From Streptomyces sp. MUM 2J (GTDB taxonomy: Bacteria; Actinomycetota; Actinomycetes; Streptomycetales; Streptomycetaceae): a stretch of DNA of 64,000 nt. Both the position numbers and the translations under genes were made by a program. Shown here piece by piece: positions 53,097 through 62,383 of this stretch. The stretch lies in contig NZ_JADWYM010000007.1 of assembly GCF_022414535.1 (NCBI RefSeq), positions 148,786 to 212,785 of the forward strand, written 5' to 3'. The notes under the pieces are model-generated. The model was not told the DNA's origin. It saw only the letters and a program-made list of their open reading frames with translations, and did no database searches. Each line of letters opens with the position of its first letter. The stretch's first letter is position 1.

Positions 53097-55277
53097 ATGA
53101 GCACTGAGCCCACCGCCATCCGCTGGGAGCAGGACGGCACCGGCGTCGTCACCCTCGTCCTGGACGACCCCAACCAGTCCGCGAACACCATGAACCAGGC
53201 GTTCCGCGACTCCCTCGCCGCGGTCACCGACCGCCTGGAGGCCGAGAAGGACGGCATCCGCGGCATCGTCGTCACCTCCGCCAAGAAGACCTTCTTCGCC
53301 GGCGGCGACCTGCGCGACCTCATCCGCGCGACCCCCGAGACCGCACAGGACCTGCTCGACGGCGGCCTCGCCATCAAGCGCAACCTGCGCCGCATCGAGA
53401 CCCTCGGCAAGCCGGTCGTCGCCGCCCTCAACGGCGCAGCCCTGGGAGGCGGTTACGAGATCGCGCTGGCCTGCCACCACCGCATCGCGCTGGACGCCCC
53501 CGGCTCGAAGATCGGCTGTCCGGAGGTCACCCTCGGCCTGCTGCCCGGGGGCGGCGGCGTCGTGCGCACCGTCCGGCTGCTCGGCATCGCCGACGCACTG
53601 CTGAAGGTCCTCCTCCAGGGCACCCAGTACAACCCGCGGCGCGCGCTGGACAACGGCCTGGTCGACGAGGTCGTGACGACCCGGGAGGAACTGATCGCCC
53701 GGGCGCGCGCCTTCATCGACGCCCACCCGGAGTCGCAGCAGCCCTGGGACCGGCCCGGATACAGGATCCCGGGCGGCACGCCGTCGAACCCGAAGTTCGC
53801 GGCCAACCTGCCCGCCTTCCCGGCCACCCTGCGCAAGCAGACCCACGGCGCCCCCTACCCGGCGCCGCGCAGCATCCTCGCCGCCGCCGTCGAGGGAGCC
53901 CAGGTCGACTTCGAGACCGCCCAGCTCATCGAGGCCCGCTACTTCGTGGAGCTGGCGGCGGGCCAGACCTCGAAGAACATGATCCAGGCGTTCTTCTTCG
54001 ACCTCCAGGCCGTCAACTCCGGTGCCAACCGCCCGAAGGGCGTCGAGCCCCGCCGGGTCCGCAGGGTGGCCGTGCTCGGCGCCGGGATGATGGGCGCGGG
54101 CATCGCCTACTCCTGTGCCCGCGCGGGCCTCGACGTCGTCCTGAAGGACGTCTCCGCCCAGGCCGCCGCCAAGGGCAAGGGCTACTCCGAGAAGCTGTGC
54201 GCCAAGGCTGTCGCCAGGGGCCGTACGACCCAGGAGAAGGCCGACGCGCTCCTCGCCCGCATCACGCCCACCGCCGAGGCCGCCGACCTCGCGGGCTGCG
54301 ACGCGGTCATCGAGGCCGTGTTCGAGGACACCGCGCTCAAGCACAAGGTGTTCCAGGAGATCCAGGACGTCGTCGCGCCGGACGCGCTGCTGTGCTCCAA
54401 CACCTCCACCCTGCCGATCACCGTGCTCGCCGAGGGCGTCCGCAGGCAGACCGACTTCATCGGGCTGCATTTCTTCTCGCCCGTCGACAAGATGCCCCTG
54501 GTGGAGATCATCAAGGGCGAGCGCACCGGCGACGAGGCGCTGGCCCGCGCCTTCGACCTGGTGCGGCAGATCAACAAGACGCCGATCGTCGTCAACGACT
54601 CGCGCGGCTTCTTCACCTCCCGCGTCATCGGGCACTTCATCAACGAGGGCGTCGCGATGGTCGGCGAGGGCATCGAGCCCGCCTCCGTGGAGCAGGCGGC
54701 CGCCCAGGCCGGCTACCCGGCCAAGGTCCTCTCCCTGATGGACGACCTCACGCTCACCCTGCCGCGCAAGATCCGGGGCGAGTCGAAGCGGGCCGTGGAG
54801 GAGGCCGGCGGCACCTGGACGCCGCACCCGGCCGAGGCCGTCGTCGACCGCATGGTCGACGAGTTCGGCCGCACCGGCCGCAGTGGCGGCGCGGGCTTCT
54901 ACGAGTACGGCGAGGACGGCGGGCGCCTGGGCCTCTGGCCGGGTCTGCGTGAGCACTTCACACGGCCGGGCCACCGGATCCCGTTCGAGGACATGCAGGA
55001 GCGCATGCTCTTCTCCGAGGCACTGGACACCGTCCGGCTGCTGGAGGAAGGCGTGCTGACCTCCGTCGCCGACGCCAACATCGGGTCGATCCTCGGGATC
55101 GGCTTCCCGGGCTGGACCGGCGGCGTCCTGCAGTACATCGACGGCTACGACGGCGGCCCGGCCGGCTTCGCGGCACGCGCGCGGGAACTCGCCGACCGCT
55201 ACGGTGACCGCTTCACGCCGCCCGCGCTGCTGGTGGAGAAGGCGGAGAAGGGCGGGACCTTCACCGACGCCCGCTGA
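53097..55277 (+). CDS. fadB: FadB-type enoyl-CoA hydratase/3-hydroxyacyl-CoA dehydrogenase
   Basis: A 726-aa bifunctional enzyme for the middle steps of beta-oxidation. Residues 1-200 are a crotonase-fold hydratase with the oxyanion blocks KKTFFAGGDL and NGAALGGGYEIALACHHR, and catalytic Glu near CPEVTLGLLPGGGG. From about 320 the dehydrogenase has the NAD motif VLGAGMMGAGIAYSCARAG, NTSTLPIT and GLHFFSPVDKMPLVEII with its catalytic His, then two C-terminal helical domains. It forms a complex with thiolase in this family. A 12-bp hairpin ends the operon. Confidence 0.95.
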   Translation: MSTEPTAIRWEQDGTGVVTLVLDDPNQSANTMNQAFRDSLAAVTDRLEAEKDGIRGIVVTSAKKTFFAGGDLRDLIRATPETAQDLLDGGLAIKRNLRRIETLGKPVVAALNGAALGGGYEIALACHHRIALDAPGSKIGCPEVTLGLLPGGGGVVRTVRLLGIADALLKVLLQGTQYNPRRALDNGLVDEVVTTREELIARARAFIDAHPESQQPWDRPGYRIPGGTPSNPKFAANLPAFPATLRKQTHGAPYPAPRSILAAAVEGAQVDFETAQLIEARYFVELAAGQTSKNMIQAFFFDLQAVNSGANRPKGVEPRRVRRVAVLGAGMMGAGIAYSCARAGLDVVLKDVSAQAAAKGKGYSEKLCAKAVARGRTTQEKADALLARITPTAEAADLAGCDAVIEAVFEDTALKHKVFQEIQDVVAPDALLCSNTSTLPITVLAEGVRRQTDFIGLHFFSPVDKMPLVEIIKGERTGDEALARAFDLVRQINKTPIVVNDSRGFFTSRVIGHFINEGVAMVGEGIEPASVEQAAAQAGYPAKVLSLMDDLTLTLPRKIRGESKRAVEEAGGTWTPHPAEAVVDRMVDEFGRTGRSGGAGFYEYGEDGGRLGLWPGLREHFTRPGHRIPFEDMQERMLFSEALDTVRLLEEGVLTSVADANIGSILGIGFPGWTGGVLQYIDGYDGGPAGFAARARELADRYGDRFTPPALLVEKAEKGGTFTDAR

Positions 55278-55284
55278 GCCGCCG

Positions 55285-55319
55285 CCGGGGCGACGCGCCG
55301 ACCGGCGGCGTCGCCCCGG
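55285..55319. terminator. Terminator of the fad operon
   Basis: CCGGGGCGACGC (55285-55296) and GCGTCGCCCCGG (55308-55319) form a perfect 12-bp stem 7 bases after the fadB stop, facing the convergent MerR gene. Confidence 0.8.
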
Positions 55320-55404
55320 AGGGTGCGCCGTCCGGCCGGCACCCCGCCGGACGCGGGTGCCGGCTGCGCGGGGGCGTACGGGGGAGCGGGCGGCAGCGTG
55401 CCGT

Positions 55405-56175
55405 TCAGCCGCCCGGCCGCCGGGCGGCGCGCTCCGCGGGGCGCGAGGCGGCCTGCCCGGTGGTCCGGTCGGCCTCGGCGTCGAGCCACTGGCGCAGCTC
55501 CTCCCGCAGCGACCGCTGGAACGTGGTGAGCAGGGCCTGCACGACCAGTGGGTGCATATGGGCGGACAGGGACTTCACGTCCCGCGTGCCGCGGTCGCCG
55601 ACCGCGGCACGCAGCAGGTCCGACAGCGCGTGTGCGGCGGCGCGGGAGTGCTCGATCAGGGCGGCACGGGCGGCGAGGACCGTCTCCTGCGACAGCGGCA
55701 CGTCCAGCAGTTCGACGCCGAGCCGCAGCAGCCCGGCGTCGACGCGGTACGCGCCGCCGTCCGGCACGACGACGTCCATGGCCGCCAGCCGTTCCACGTC
55801 CGCGTCGGCGAGCGGCCGGCCGGCGCGCCGTCCCAGCTCCGCACGGGTCAGTGTCTCCACCGTGTCCGGTGCCCACGACGCCACCACGGCCCGGTGCAGC
55901 GCGAGTTCCCGGGCGCTCAGATCGGGCGGCAGCTGCCCGAGGTAGCGCTCGATCGCGGCCAGGGTCATCCCCTGGTGCTGAAGCTCCTCGATGAGCGCGA
56001 GCCGCGCGAGGTGCTCCGGCCCGTAGCGGCCCACCCGGCGCGGGCCGATCACCGGCGGCGGCAGCAGCCCCTTCGTGCCGTAGAACCGCACGGTGCGGAC
56101 CGTGACGCCCGCGCGTGCGGCCAGCTCGTCGATGGTGAGCGTCGGATCCGTCGGCTGCTCGGTGTCGGTCGTCAT
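55405..56175 (-). CDS. MerR-family transcriptional regulator
   Basis: A 256-aa regulator with an N-terminal MerR winged helix (TIDELAARAGVTVRTVRFYG, then LLPPPVIGPRRVGRYGPEHL) and a larger, mostly helical C-terminal domain. No metal-binding cysteines are present, so a small organic ligand or another signal is likely. The ATG at 56175 has no ribosome site; GATACT on the minus strand (56188-56183) lies 7 bases upstream, pointing to a leaderless mRNA. It is divergent from the amino acid permease. Confidence 0.88.
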   Translation of the reverse strand: MTTDTEQPTDPTLTIDELAARAGVTVRTVRFYGTKGLLPPPVIGPRRVGRYGPEHLARLALIEELQHQGMTLAAIERYLGQLPPDLSARELALHRAVVASWAPDTVETLTRAELGRRAGRPLADADVERLAAMDVVVPDGGAYRVDAGLLRLGVELLDVPLSQETVLAARAALIEHSRAAAHALSDLLRAAVGDRGTRDVKSLSAHMHPLVVQALLTTFQRSLREELRQWLDAEADRTTGQAASRPAERAARRPGG

Positions 56176-56311
56176 GTGCAGCAGTATCGCTGTCTCACCG
56201 GCGCTGTGACACGGGAACGCCACCTCGGCACCACCGGAAACCGGCAGGTGGTGCCGGGTGGGGAGCGACGCCGTGTGACAGGGGCCGTCGCAGGGCGGTT
56301 GATCCTTCTGC

Positions 56312-56324
56312 GAAGATGATCTTC
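56312..56324. promoter_or_regulatory. Palindrome GAAGATgATCTTC
   Basis: A perfect inverted repeat with 6-bp arms lies 92 bases upstream of the permease start, in the divergent region with the MerR gene. It is a candidate regulator site. Confidence 0.45.
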
Positions 56325-56415
56325 CGGCCCGTGCCGCGTCGACGGCGGCGCGGGCCGAGGCACGTACGACACCCGAGGGCAACCCGCTCGGGCGCACCAG
56401 AGAGTTGAACCACCC

Positions 56416-57882
56416 GTGAGCAAGGACGCCGTGCAGACGGCACAGGCCGCCGCCCACCCCGAGGCGGCCACGTCGCCCGCGGACGCGGGCGACGCCGGCT
56501 ACAGCAAGGACCTCAAGCACCGCCACGTCAACATGATCGCGATCGGCGGCGCGATCGGCACCGGCCTCTTCCTCGGCGCCGGGGGACGCCTGCATGACGC
56601 GGGGCCCGCACTGGCCCTGGCCTACCTCGTCTGCGGCGTCTTCGCCTTCTTCGTCGTCCGCGCGCTCGGCGAACTGGTGCTGTACCGCCCGTCGTCCGGC
56701 TCCTTCGTGTCCTACGCGCGCGAGTTCCTGGGTGAGAAGGGCGCCTATGTCGCCGGCTGGATGTACTTCCTGAACTGGTCGACCACCGGCATCGCCGACA
56801 TCACCGCGATCGCCCTCTACACGCACTACTGGAGCCCGTTCACCCCCGTCCCGCAGTGGGTGCTGGCACTGATCGCCCTCGCGGTGGTGCTCGCCGTCAA
56901 CCTCATCTCCGTGAAGATCTTCGGTGAGATGGAGTTCTGGTTCGCCATCGTCAAGGTCGCCACGCTCGTCGCCTTCATGCTGGTCGGCGTCTTCCTGCTG
57001 GCCACCCGGCACGAGGTGGACGGCCGGACCCCCGGCCCGCACGTCATCACCGCCCACGGCGGAGTCCTCCCGCACGGTGTGATGCCCGTGGTCCTCGTCA
57101 TGCAGGGCGTGATCTTCGCCTACGCCGCGCTGGAACTGGTCGGAGTCGCCGCCGGGGAGACCGCCGAACCGGAGAGGGTCGTCCCGCGCGCGGTGAACTC
57201 GATCATGTGGCGGGTCGGCCTGTTCTACGTCGGCTCGGTCGTCCTGCTCGCCCTGCTGCTGCCGGGATCGCTGTACTCCGCCGGCGAGAGCCCCTTCGTC
57301 ACGGTGCTGTCGAAGATCGGCGTCCGGGGAGCCGGCGACGTGATGAACCTCGTCGTCCTCACGGCCGCCATGTCCTCGCTCAACTCCGGCCTGTACTCCA
57401 CCGGCCGCATCCTGCGTTCCATGGCCATGGCCGGTTCCGCCCCCCGGTTCACCCGCGTGATGAGCCGCAGCCAGGTGCCCTACGGCGGCATCCTGCTCAC
57501 CTGCGCCGTCTGCGTGCTCGGCGTGGTCCTGAACTACCTCATGCCCGGTCAGGCCTTCGAGATCGTGCTGAACGTCGCCTCCCTCGGCATCATCAGCACC
57601 TGGGTGATCATCATGGTCTGCCACCTGGTCTTCGTGCGCCGCGCCCGGGCGGGCCTGGTGACGCGGCCGGCCTTCCGCCTGCCCGGCAGCCCGGTCACCG
57701 AGATCGTGACCGTCGTCTTCCTGCTGGTCTGCCTCGGCATGATGGGGAACGACCCCGAGGTCGGCCGCAAGACGCTGCTGCTGATCCCGGTCCTCGCCGC
57801 CCTGCTCGTCGCCGGCTGGTTCGCCGTGCGCCGCCGGGTCGCCCAGCACGTCGACGACGAGTTGAGCGAGCTCACGCGGTAG
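56416..57882 (+). CDS. Amino acid permease (APC family, AnsP/GabP-like)
   Basis: A 488-aa inner-membrane transporter with about 12 helices. The family signature IAIGGAIGTGLFLGAG lies in helix 1, with GELVLYRPSSGSFVSYARE and FAYAALELVGVAAGETAEPER after it, as in proton-coupled asparagine, GABA or proline permeases. A basic and acidic N-terminal tail of about 35 residues is cytosolic. It starts with GTG at 56416, after AGAGAGTTG. The neighbouring MerR regulator may control it; the substrate is not certain. Confidence 0.92.
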   Translation: MSKDAVQTAQAAAHPEAATSPADAGDAGYSKDLKHRHVNMIAIGGAIGTGLFLGAGGRLHDAGPALALAYLVCGVFAFFVVRALGELVLYRPSSGSFVSYAREFLGEKGAYVAGWMYFLNWSTTGIADITAIALYTHYWSPFTPVPQWVLALIALAVVLAVNLISVKIFGEMEFWFAIVKVATLVAFMLVGVFLLATRHEVDGRTPGPHVITAHGGVLPHGVMPVVLVMQGVIFAYAALELVGVAAGETAEPERVVPRAVNSIMWRVGLFYVGSVVLLALLLPGSLYSAGESPFVTVLSKIGVRGAGDVMNLVVLTAAMSSLNSGLYSTGRILRSMAMAGSAPRFTRVMSRSQVPYGGILLTCAVCVLGVVLNYLMPGQAFEIVLNVASLGIISTWVIIMVCHLVFVRRARAGLVTRPAFRLPGSPVTEIVTVVFLLVCLGMMGNDPEVGRKTLLLIPVLAALLVAGWFAVRRRVAQHVDDELSELTR

Positions 57883-57921
57883 CCGCGCGGGCGGTCCGGA
57901 GCCGATGTCGGTGGCGTCGTC

Positions 57922-57927
57922 TACGGT
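57922..57927 (+). promoter_or_regulatory. -10 box TACGGT of the macro-domain/PfkB transcript
   Basis: TACGGT ends 6 bases before the ATG at 57934, with no Shine-Dalgarno sequence; this is the leaderless pattern seen for several genes in the window. Confidence 0.5.
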
Positions 57928-57933
57928 GGCGGC

Positions 57934-58422
57934 ATGCCGGAGACCATGCATGCCCGGGGTGACGCCACCGCACCGTCGGGCCGGGGTGCCCAGGCGATCG
58001 CCCATGTCCGCAACGACATCGGGGGATGGGGGAGGGGCTTCGGGCGGTCGCTGTCGCGCCGCCGGCCCGAACCGGAGCAGGCCCACCGCGCCCGGCACCG
58101 GGCGCGTGCGACGAACGACTGCGCGCTGGGCGCCGTGCGACTCGCCCCGCTCGCTCATGAGGTGGGGGGCGCCGACATGATCGGCCAGCGGGGCGTCGGA
58201 ACCGGCGGCAGGCGCGCACCCGTGCACCACCAGGCGATCGACGAGGCCCTCGGCCGGCTCGCGGGGCGGACGGAGCAGCTCGGCGCGCCGGTCCAGGTGC
58301 CCCGCACGGGGCGAGGACCGGCGGGCGGCCGATGGTCCCGCACCGCGCCGCCCGCCGGCCGCAGGTGGGCCGGAAAGGGGATCGTCACGACGGTGCACGA
58401 ACTCCGGGAGGGACGCCGGTGA
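57934..58422 (+). CDS. Diverged macro-domain protein, possibly decaying
   Basis: A 162-aa frame colinear with stand-alone bacterial macro domains that bind or process ADP-ribose. Matching blocks are [57 protein letters not shown] and PRTGRGPAGGRWSR. From memory the family reads CNDIGGWGKGF, SRRWPEPE.YR.W and PRIGCGLAGG. Many Trp, Tyr, Phe, Ile and Cys are replaced here by Arg, His, Thr or Pro, mostly by single T-to-C steps, so folding is doubtful. No stop interrupts it, and its TGA overlaps the next GTG, which suggests coupling. It may be a pseudogene without visible frame damage. Confidence 0.7.
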   Translation: MPETMHARGDATAPSGRGAQAIAHVRNDIGGWGRGFGRSLSRRRPEPEQAHRARHRARATNDCALGAVRLAPLAHEVGGADMIGQRGVGTGGRRAPVHHQAIDEALGRLAGRTEQLGAPVQVPRTGRGPAGGRWSRTAPPAGRRWAGKGIVTTVHELREGRR

Positions 58423-59342
58423 ACCGGGACATCGACGTTCTCGTCCTGGGCGGGGCCGGTGCGGACACCATCGTGTACGTGCCGGAGCTGCCACTCCCCT
58501 ACGCCGACAGCTACATGATCGAGTCGGGGATCCGCACCCGTGCCGGACAGACCGGCGACTTCGTCGCCGTGGGCCTGGCCACGCTCGGCCTGCGCACCCA
58601 CCACCTGGACCTGCTCGGCGACGACCCCGAGGGCGACCTGGTCCGCGCGCTCCACCGGGACCACGGCATCGGCCTCACCGCGGTCCCGCAGCCGGCCGGC
58701 ACCAAACGCGCGGTCAACCTCGTGGGACCCGACGGCCGGCGCCTGTCGCTGTACGACACCAGCCGCACCCGCGACGGCGACCGGCTGCCCGAGGACACGT
58801 TGCGCGGACTCGCCGCGCGTGCCCGGCACGTCCACGTCTGCATCACCCAGCCGTGCGCGCAGGCGCTGCCCGTACTGTGGGAGGCCGGCGTCACGGTCTC
58901 CACCGATCTGCACGACTGGGACGGCGAGAACCCCTACCACGAGCCGTTCGCCCACGGCGCGGACGTCGTCTTCCTGTCGGCCGCCGCGCTGGGCGACCCC
59001 GAGCCGGTGATGCGCCGCATCGCCGCACGGGGCCGGGCTCGCACCGTCGTCGCCACGGCCGGCGCCGAGGGCGCGCATCTGCTGACCGACGGAGAGCTGA
59101 CCCGCATACCGGCGGTGGCGCCGCCCGCCCCGGTGGTGGACTCCAACGGGGCCGGCGACGCCTTCGCGGCTGCCTTCCTCCACGGCCTGCTGAACGGGGA
59201 ACCTCCCGCGCGGTGTGCCCGCCACGGAGCGATCGCCGGCGCCCACGCCTGTACGGTGCCGTCGACCGGGACCGCCGCGATCGGCCGCGCGGAGCTGTTC
59301 GCCCGCGCGGCCGGGACCCGGCCGGCACCGGACGGTTGCTGA
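58419..59342 (+). CDS. PfkB-family sugar/nucleoside kinase
   Basis: A 307-aa cytosolic ribokinase-type kinase. The N-terminal signature is DVLVLGGAGADTIVYVPELP with GGxxxN-like RAGQTGDFVAVGLATLG. The C-terminal catalytic motif is DSNGAGDAFAAAFLHGLL, with the Asp base and anion hole. Its GTG start lies in a GTGA overlap with the macro-domain frame, preceded by GGGAGGG. Ribose, adenosine or a related sugar is the likely substrate; a link with ADP-ribose breakdown is inferred from the neighbour. Confidence 0.9.
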   Translation: MNRDIDVLVLGGAGADTIVYVPELPLPYADSYMIESGIRTRAGQTGDFVAVGLATLGLRTHHLDLLGDDPEGDLVRALHRDHGIGLTAVPQPAGTKRAVNLVGPDGRRLSLYDTSRTRDGDRLPEDTLRGLAARARHVHVCITQPCAQALPVLWEAGVTVSTDLHDWDGENPYHEPFAHGADVVFLSAAALGDPEPVMRRIAARGRARTVVATAGAEGAHLLTDGELTRIPAVAPPAPVVDSNGAGDAFAAAFLHGLLNGEPPARCARHGAIAGAHACTVPSTGTAAIGRAELFARAAGTRPAPDGC

Positions 59343-59349
59343 CGGGGAA

Positions 59350-60861
59350 TCAGCCGGAGTGCCCGTGCACCCCGTTCGTCGCCGCGATCTTCTTCCAGGA
59401 CCTCGGCGGCACCGGGGCAGCCGGGGAGCCCGTCGCCCGCATCGCCACGGACGCCTCTCGCGCAGCCGGGGCGCCCGGCCGGACCGGCTGGAACAGCCAG
59501 GTGTCGAACAGCGCGGCCAGCGGCCGGCCGGAGACGTTCTCGGCCAGGCGCCGGAAGTCGGCGACGGAGGCGTTGCCGTACCGGTACCGCCGCGTCCAGT
59601 CCTTCAGGAGCGCGAAGAAGGCCTTGTCGCCGATCTCGTTGCGCAGCGCCTGGATGGCAAGAGCGCCCCGGTCGTACACGGCGATGTCGAACTGGTGGTC
59701 CGGGCCCGGATCACCGGGCAGCACCGTCCAGAACGGGTCGCCGGCCGGGTGCGAGGCGTACACGTAGTCGGCCAGTTCCTGTGCCGTGCCCTCGCCCTCG
59801 TGCTCGGACCACAGCCACTGCGCGTAGCGCGCGAAGCCCTCGTTGATCCAGATGTCCTTCCATCCCTTGACGGAGACGCTGTCGCCCCACCACTGGTGGG
59901 CCAGCTCGTGCACCACCACCGAGGTGTTGGAGCCGTTCGCGAACTGCCGTGGGCTGTAGTAGACACGGGTCTGCGTCTCCAGGGCGTACCCGGTCGTGGT
60001 GTCGGGCACGTAGCCGCCCGCCGTGCCGAACGGATAGGGCCCGAAGTACCCGCTGAGCCAGTCCACGATCTCGCCGGTGCGTTCGACGCTCGCCCGGGCC
60101 GCCCCCTCGTTCTCGCCCAGGTCTCGGCTGTAGGCGTTGATGACGGGGATGCCGCCCTCGGACGTGCTGCGCGTGATGTCGAACCGGCCCACCGCCAGGG
60201 TGGCCAGATAGGTGGTCTGCGGCTTGTCCTGCCGCCAGTTCCAGCGCGTCCAGCCGAGCCGTGATCTCGTCGATTTCAAGCGGCCGTTGGAGATGGCCTG
60301 GACACCGTCGGGCACCAGCACGGACACGTCGTAGGTGGCCTTGTCGAGGGGGTGGTCGTTGCTCGGGAACCACCACCAGGCCGCCTCGGGCTCGTTGGCC
60401 CCGATGCCGCCGTCCGGCGTGCGGTGCCAACTGGTGAAGCCGTAGGCCTTCTTCGTGGAGGGCACGCCGCGATAGCGGACGACCACCGTGAGGGCCGTGC
60501 CCTTGGGCAGCGGCCTCTTCGGGGTGATCGCCAGCTCGTGCTCGCCGGAGGCCGCGAACGACGCGGCGGTGCCGTTGACGCGCACCTCGCTCACATCGAG
60601 CAGGAAGTCCAGGTCGAAGCGCGACAGGTCCTGCGTGGTCCTCGCCAGGATCGTCGCCGTGCCCTCCAGCTCGTCCGTGGCCGGCTGGTACTTCAGCCGC
60701 AGGTCGTAGTGGGAGACGTCGTATCCGCCGTTGCCGTACTCCGGGTAGTAGGGGTCGCCGATGCCGGGCGCGCCGGGGGAGTAGCTCGCGGCCGATGCCG
60801 GGATCGCCAGCAGGACCGACGCCGCGGCGAGTGCGCCCGGCGCGAGGATTCTGCGGTGCAC
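59350..60861 (-). CDS. Secreted M1-family metallo-aminopeptidase
   Basis: A 503-aa exported zinc peptidase. The signal peptide covers about residues 1-25 (RRILAPGALAAASVLLAIPA). The N-terminal beta domain contains YDVSHYDLRLKYQP and EAAWWWFPSNDHP. The catalytic part has the zinc motif HELAHQWWGD with the third ligand in NEGFARY, and ALETQTRVYY in place of the GAMEN loop. It is shorter than cytosolic PepN, as usual for secreted actinobacterial M1 peptidases. GTG at 60861 follows TTGGAG. It is convergent with the PfkB gene. Confidence 0.92.
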   Translation of the reverse strand: MHRRILAPGALAAASVLLAIPASAASYSPGAPGIGDPYYPEYGNGGYDVSHYDLRLKYQPATDELEGTATILARTTQDLSRFDLDFLLDVSEVRVNGTAASFAASGEHELAITPKRPLPKGTALTVVVRYRGVPSTKKAYGFTSWHRTPDGGIGANEPEAAWWWFPSNDHPLDKATYDVSVLVPDGVQAISNGRLKSTRSRLGWTRWNWRQDKPQTTYLATLAVGRFDITRSTSEGGIPVINAYSRDLGENEGAARASVERTGEIVDWLSGYFGPYPFGTAGGYVPDTTTGYALETQTRVYYSPRQFANGSNTSVVVHELAHQWWGDSVSVKGWKDIWINEGFARYAQWLWSEHEGEGTAQELADYVYASHPAGDPFWTVLPGDPGPDHQFDIAVYDRGALAIQALRNEIGDKAFFALLKDWTRRYRYGNASVADFRRLAENVSGRPLAALFDTWLFQPVRPGAPAAREASVAMRATGSPAAPVPPRSWKKIAATNGVHGHSG

Positions 60862-61314
60862 GAGAGCTCCAAGGGGTAGAAGCACGGTGTCCGTCGGGAC
60901 CCTATGGAATCCCTGTGTCACGGAGCATGTCCACGGCCCCCGCGACCACACGATCGTCATCCGGCCGCCGTGTCCGAACCTCGTGCACACGCTCCTGCCG
61001 CCTCGCCGGAGGGCCGCTCCGCAGCCCGCCCGGCGCACGCCGTTCCCCCGTTCCGCGCGCCCCGTCCAGCTCCGTACCGGCCGTGCCCCTTCGACCATCC
61101 GTGCGCCGCCCGCGGCACCCTGGGAGCCGTCCGGCCACGCCGGCCGGAGCGGATCCGGGGGGAGTGCCGCGGGCGGGCCGGGGAGGAGCGTGGGGGAGGA
61201 CCGGCGGAGGGCCGGCCAGCAGCGCACGGGCACCCCCGGGCCCCGCACGCATCGGCCCCGGCACAACGGGCCGCACCGTGCCCGGCTTCCCTCTTCGCCG
61301 GGGATACTCACCGT
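60862..61314. other. Divergent intergenic region before the unknown gene
   Basis: No gene is seen in these 453 GC-rich bases. The only clear signal is GATACT at 61303-61308, six bases before the ATG at 61315, which is the likely -10 box of a leaderless mRNA. Confidence 0.5.
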
Positions 61315-62334
61315 ATGTCTGCCGTGTATGCGACCTTCGGCCTCGCCCCGGCGATGCGCGCCGGTTCGGTGCTCGCCGGCGGTGGCTACCAGATCCACCG
61401 GGACTTCCTCGACTTCGTCGTGGACGGCCGGCCGCTGCTGCTGTCGCTGTCCGACCTGGACGCCGTCTCCCCGCTCGCCTCCGACGTGCCGCCCGCCCTC
61501 TTCACCGAGCAGGTCCGCAGCCTCCTGCTGGAGGGCGGGGCCCTCCTGCCCGGCGGGCGGTACGTGCTCTACGGCTGCCCCGAGTGCGCCGACCTCGGCT
61601 GCGGCGCGGTCACCGCGCTCATCGAGCGGGACGGCGACGACTACGTCTGGCGGGACTTCGCCTGGCAGACGTCCGAGGACGTCGACCTGGAGCTCAACGG
61701 CTACCCCGGCACAGGGCCGTTCCGCTTCCGCGGCGAGGAGTACCGGGCCGTGCTGCGCTCCCTGCTGGACCGGCCCGAACCGGGACGCCGCCGCGTCCTG
61801 CTGATCGGCGCGCGCGTCGCCCTGCTCGCCAGGCTCGCCGCCGTCCTGCGGACCATCGGCGTCGGCGCCGACATCACCCGGGACGCGCACGGCGTGCCCG
61901 CCGACGAACTGGGCCGCTACGGCGCCGTCGCGTTCGGCCACACGGTCGGCGAGGCGGAACGCGCCTCCGTACGCGCGGCGTTCGAAGCGGCCGGCCTGGA
62001 GGTCGGTTACGTCGACGCACGCACCCCCGTCCTGCCGCTCCTGGTCGCCCGCATCGAGCACGCCCTGGACCGCAGCCCCGCGGAGCAGCGCCGGCTGGCC
62101 CGGCTGGTCACCGCGGACGGCGAGGCGCGGATCGAGGTCACCGCGCCGTGCCGGGTCCGCCTCACCGCCTACCGGCTCGGCCGGCTCTCCCGCACCCGGG
62201 CGCGGGAGGTGTTCGACGGCGTCCTCGACGCCGGACTCCACCGCATCCCCTTGGACGCGCGGGCGGTCGGGGGCCGCCCCTACGTCGTCGCCAGGACCTC
62301 CTCGGAGGTGCTGGTGGAGACGGCGGACCCCTGA
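61315..62334 (+). CDS. Unknown protein, 339 aa
   Basis: A cytosolic protein I cannot assign. The N-terminal half (about 1-155) has LLLSLSDLDAVSPLASDVP and a possible metal site in YGCPECADLGCGAV, followed by DDYVWRDFAWQTSE. Residues about 160-235 look like a small Rossmann-type domain (RRVLLIGARVALLARLAAVL, then AVAFGHTVGEAERASVRAAF). Related Streptomyces proteins are often labelled oxidoreductase without proof. Its mRNA is probably leaderless. It is followed 49 bases later by an ABC-F gene. Confidence 0.75.
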   Translation: MSAVYATFGLAPAMRAGSVLAGGGYQIHRDFLDFVVDGRPLLLSLSDLDAVSPLASDVPPALFTEQVRSLLLEGGALLPGGRYVLYGCPECADLGCGAVTALIERDGDDYVWRDFAWQTSEDVDLELNGYPGTGPFRFRGEEYRAVLRSLLDRPEPGRRRVLLIGARVALLARLAAVLRTIGVGADITRDAHGVPADELGRYGAVAFGHTVGEAERASVRAAFEAAGLEVGYVDARTPVLPLLVARIEHALDRSPAEQRRLARLVTADGEARIEVTAPCRVRLTAYRLGRLSRTRAREVFDGVLDAGLHRIPLDARAVGGRPYVVARTSSEVLVETADP

Positions 62335-62367
62335 GGGAGCACGGCACGGGCCGGTGGCGGCGCCCCA

Positions 62368-62373
62368 TAGAAT
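62368..62373 (+). promoter_or_regulatory. -10 box TAGAAT of the ABC-F gene
   Basis: TAGAAT lies 10 bases before the ATG at 62384. The RNA would have a leader of only about 3-4 bases. Confidence 0.6.
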
Positions 62374-62383
62374 CGGCGCTCTG

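Noticed and set aside
56176..58494. Upstream extension of the MerR frame by about 770 codons
   Set aside because: The extension is antisense to the permease gene. The MerR fold begins at the ATG at 56175, which has its own -10 box.
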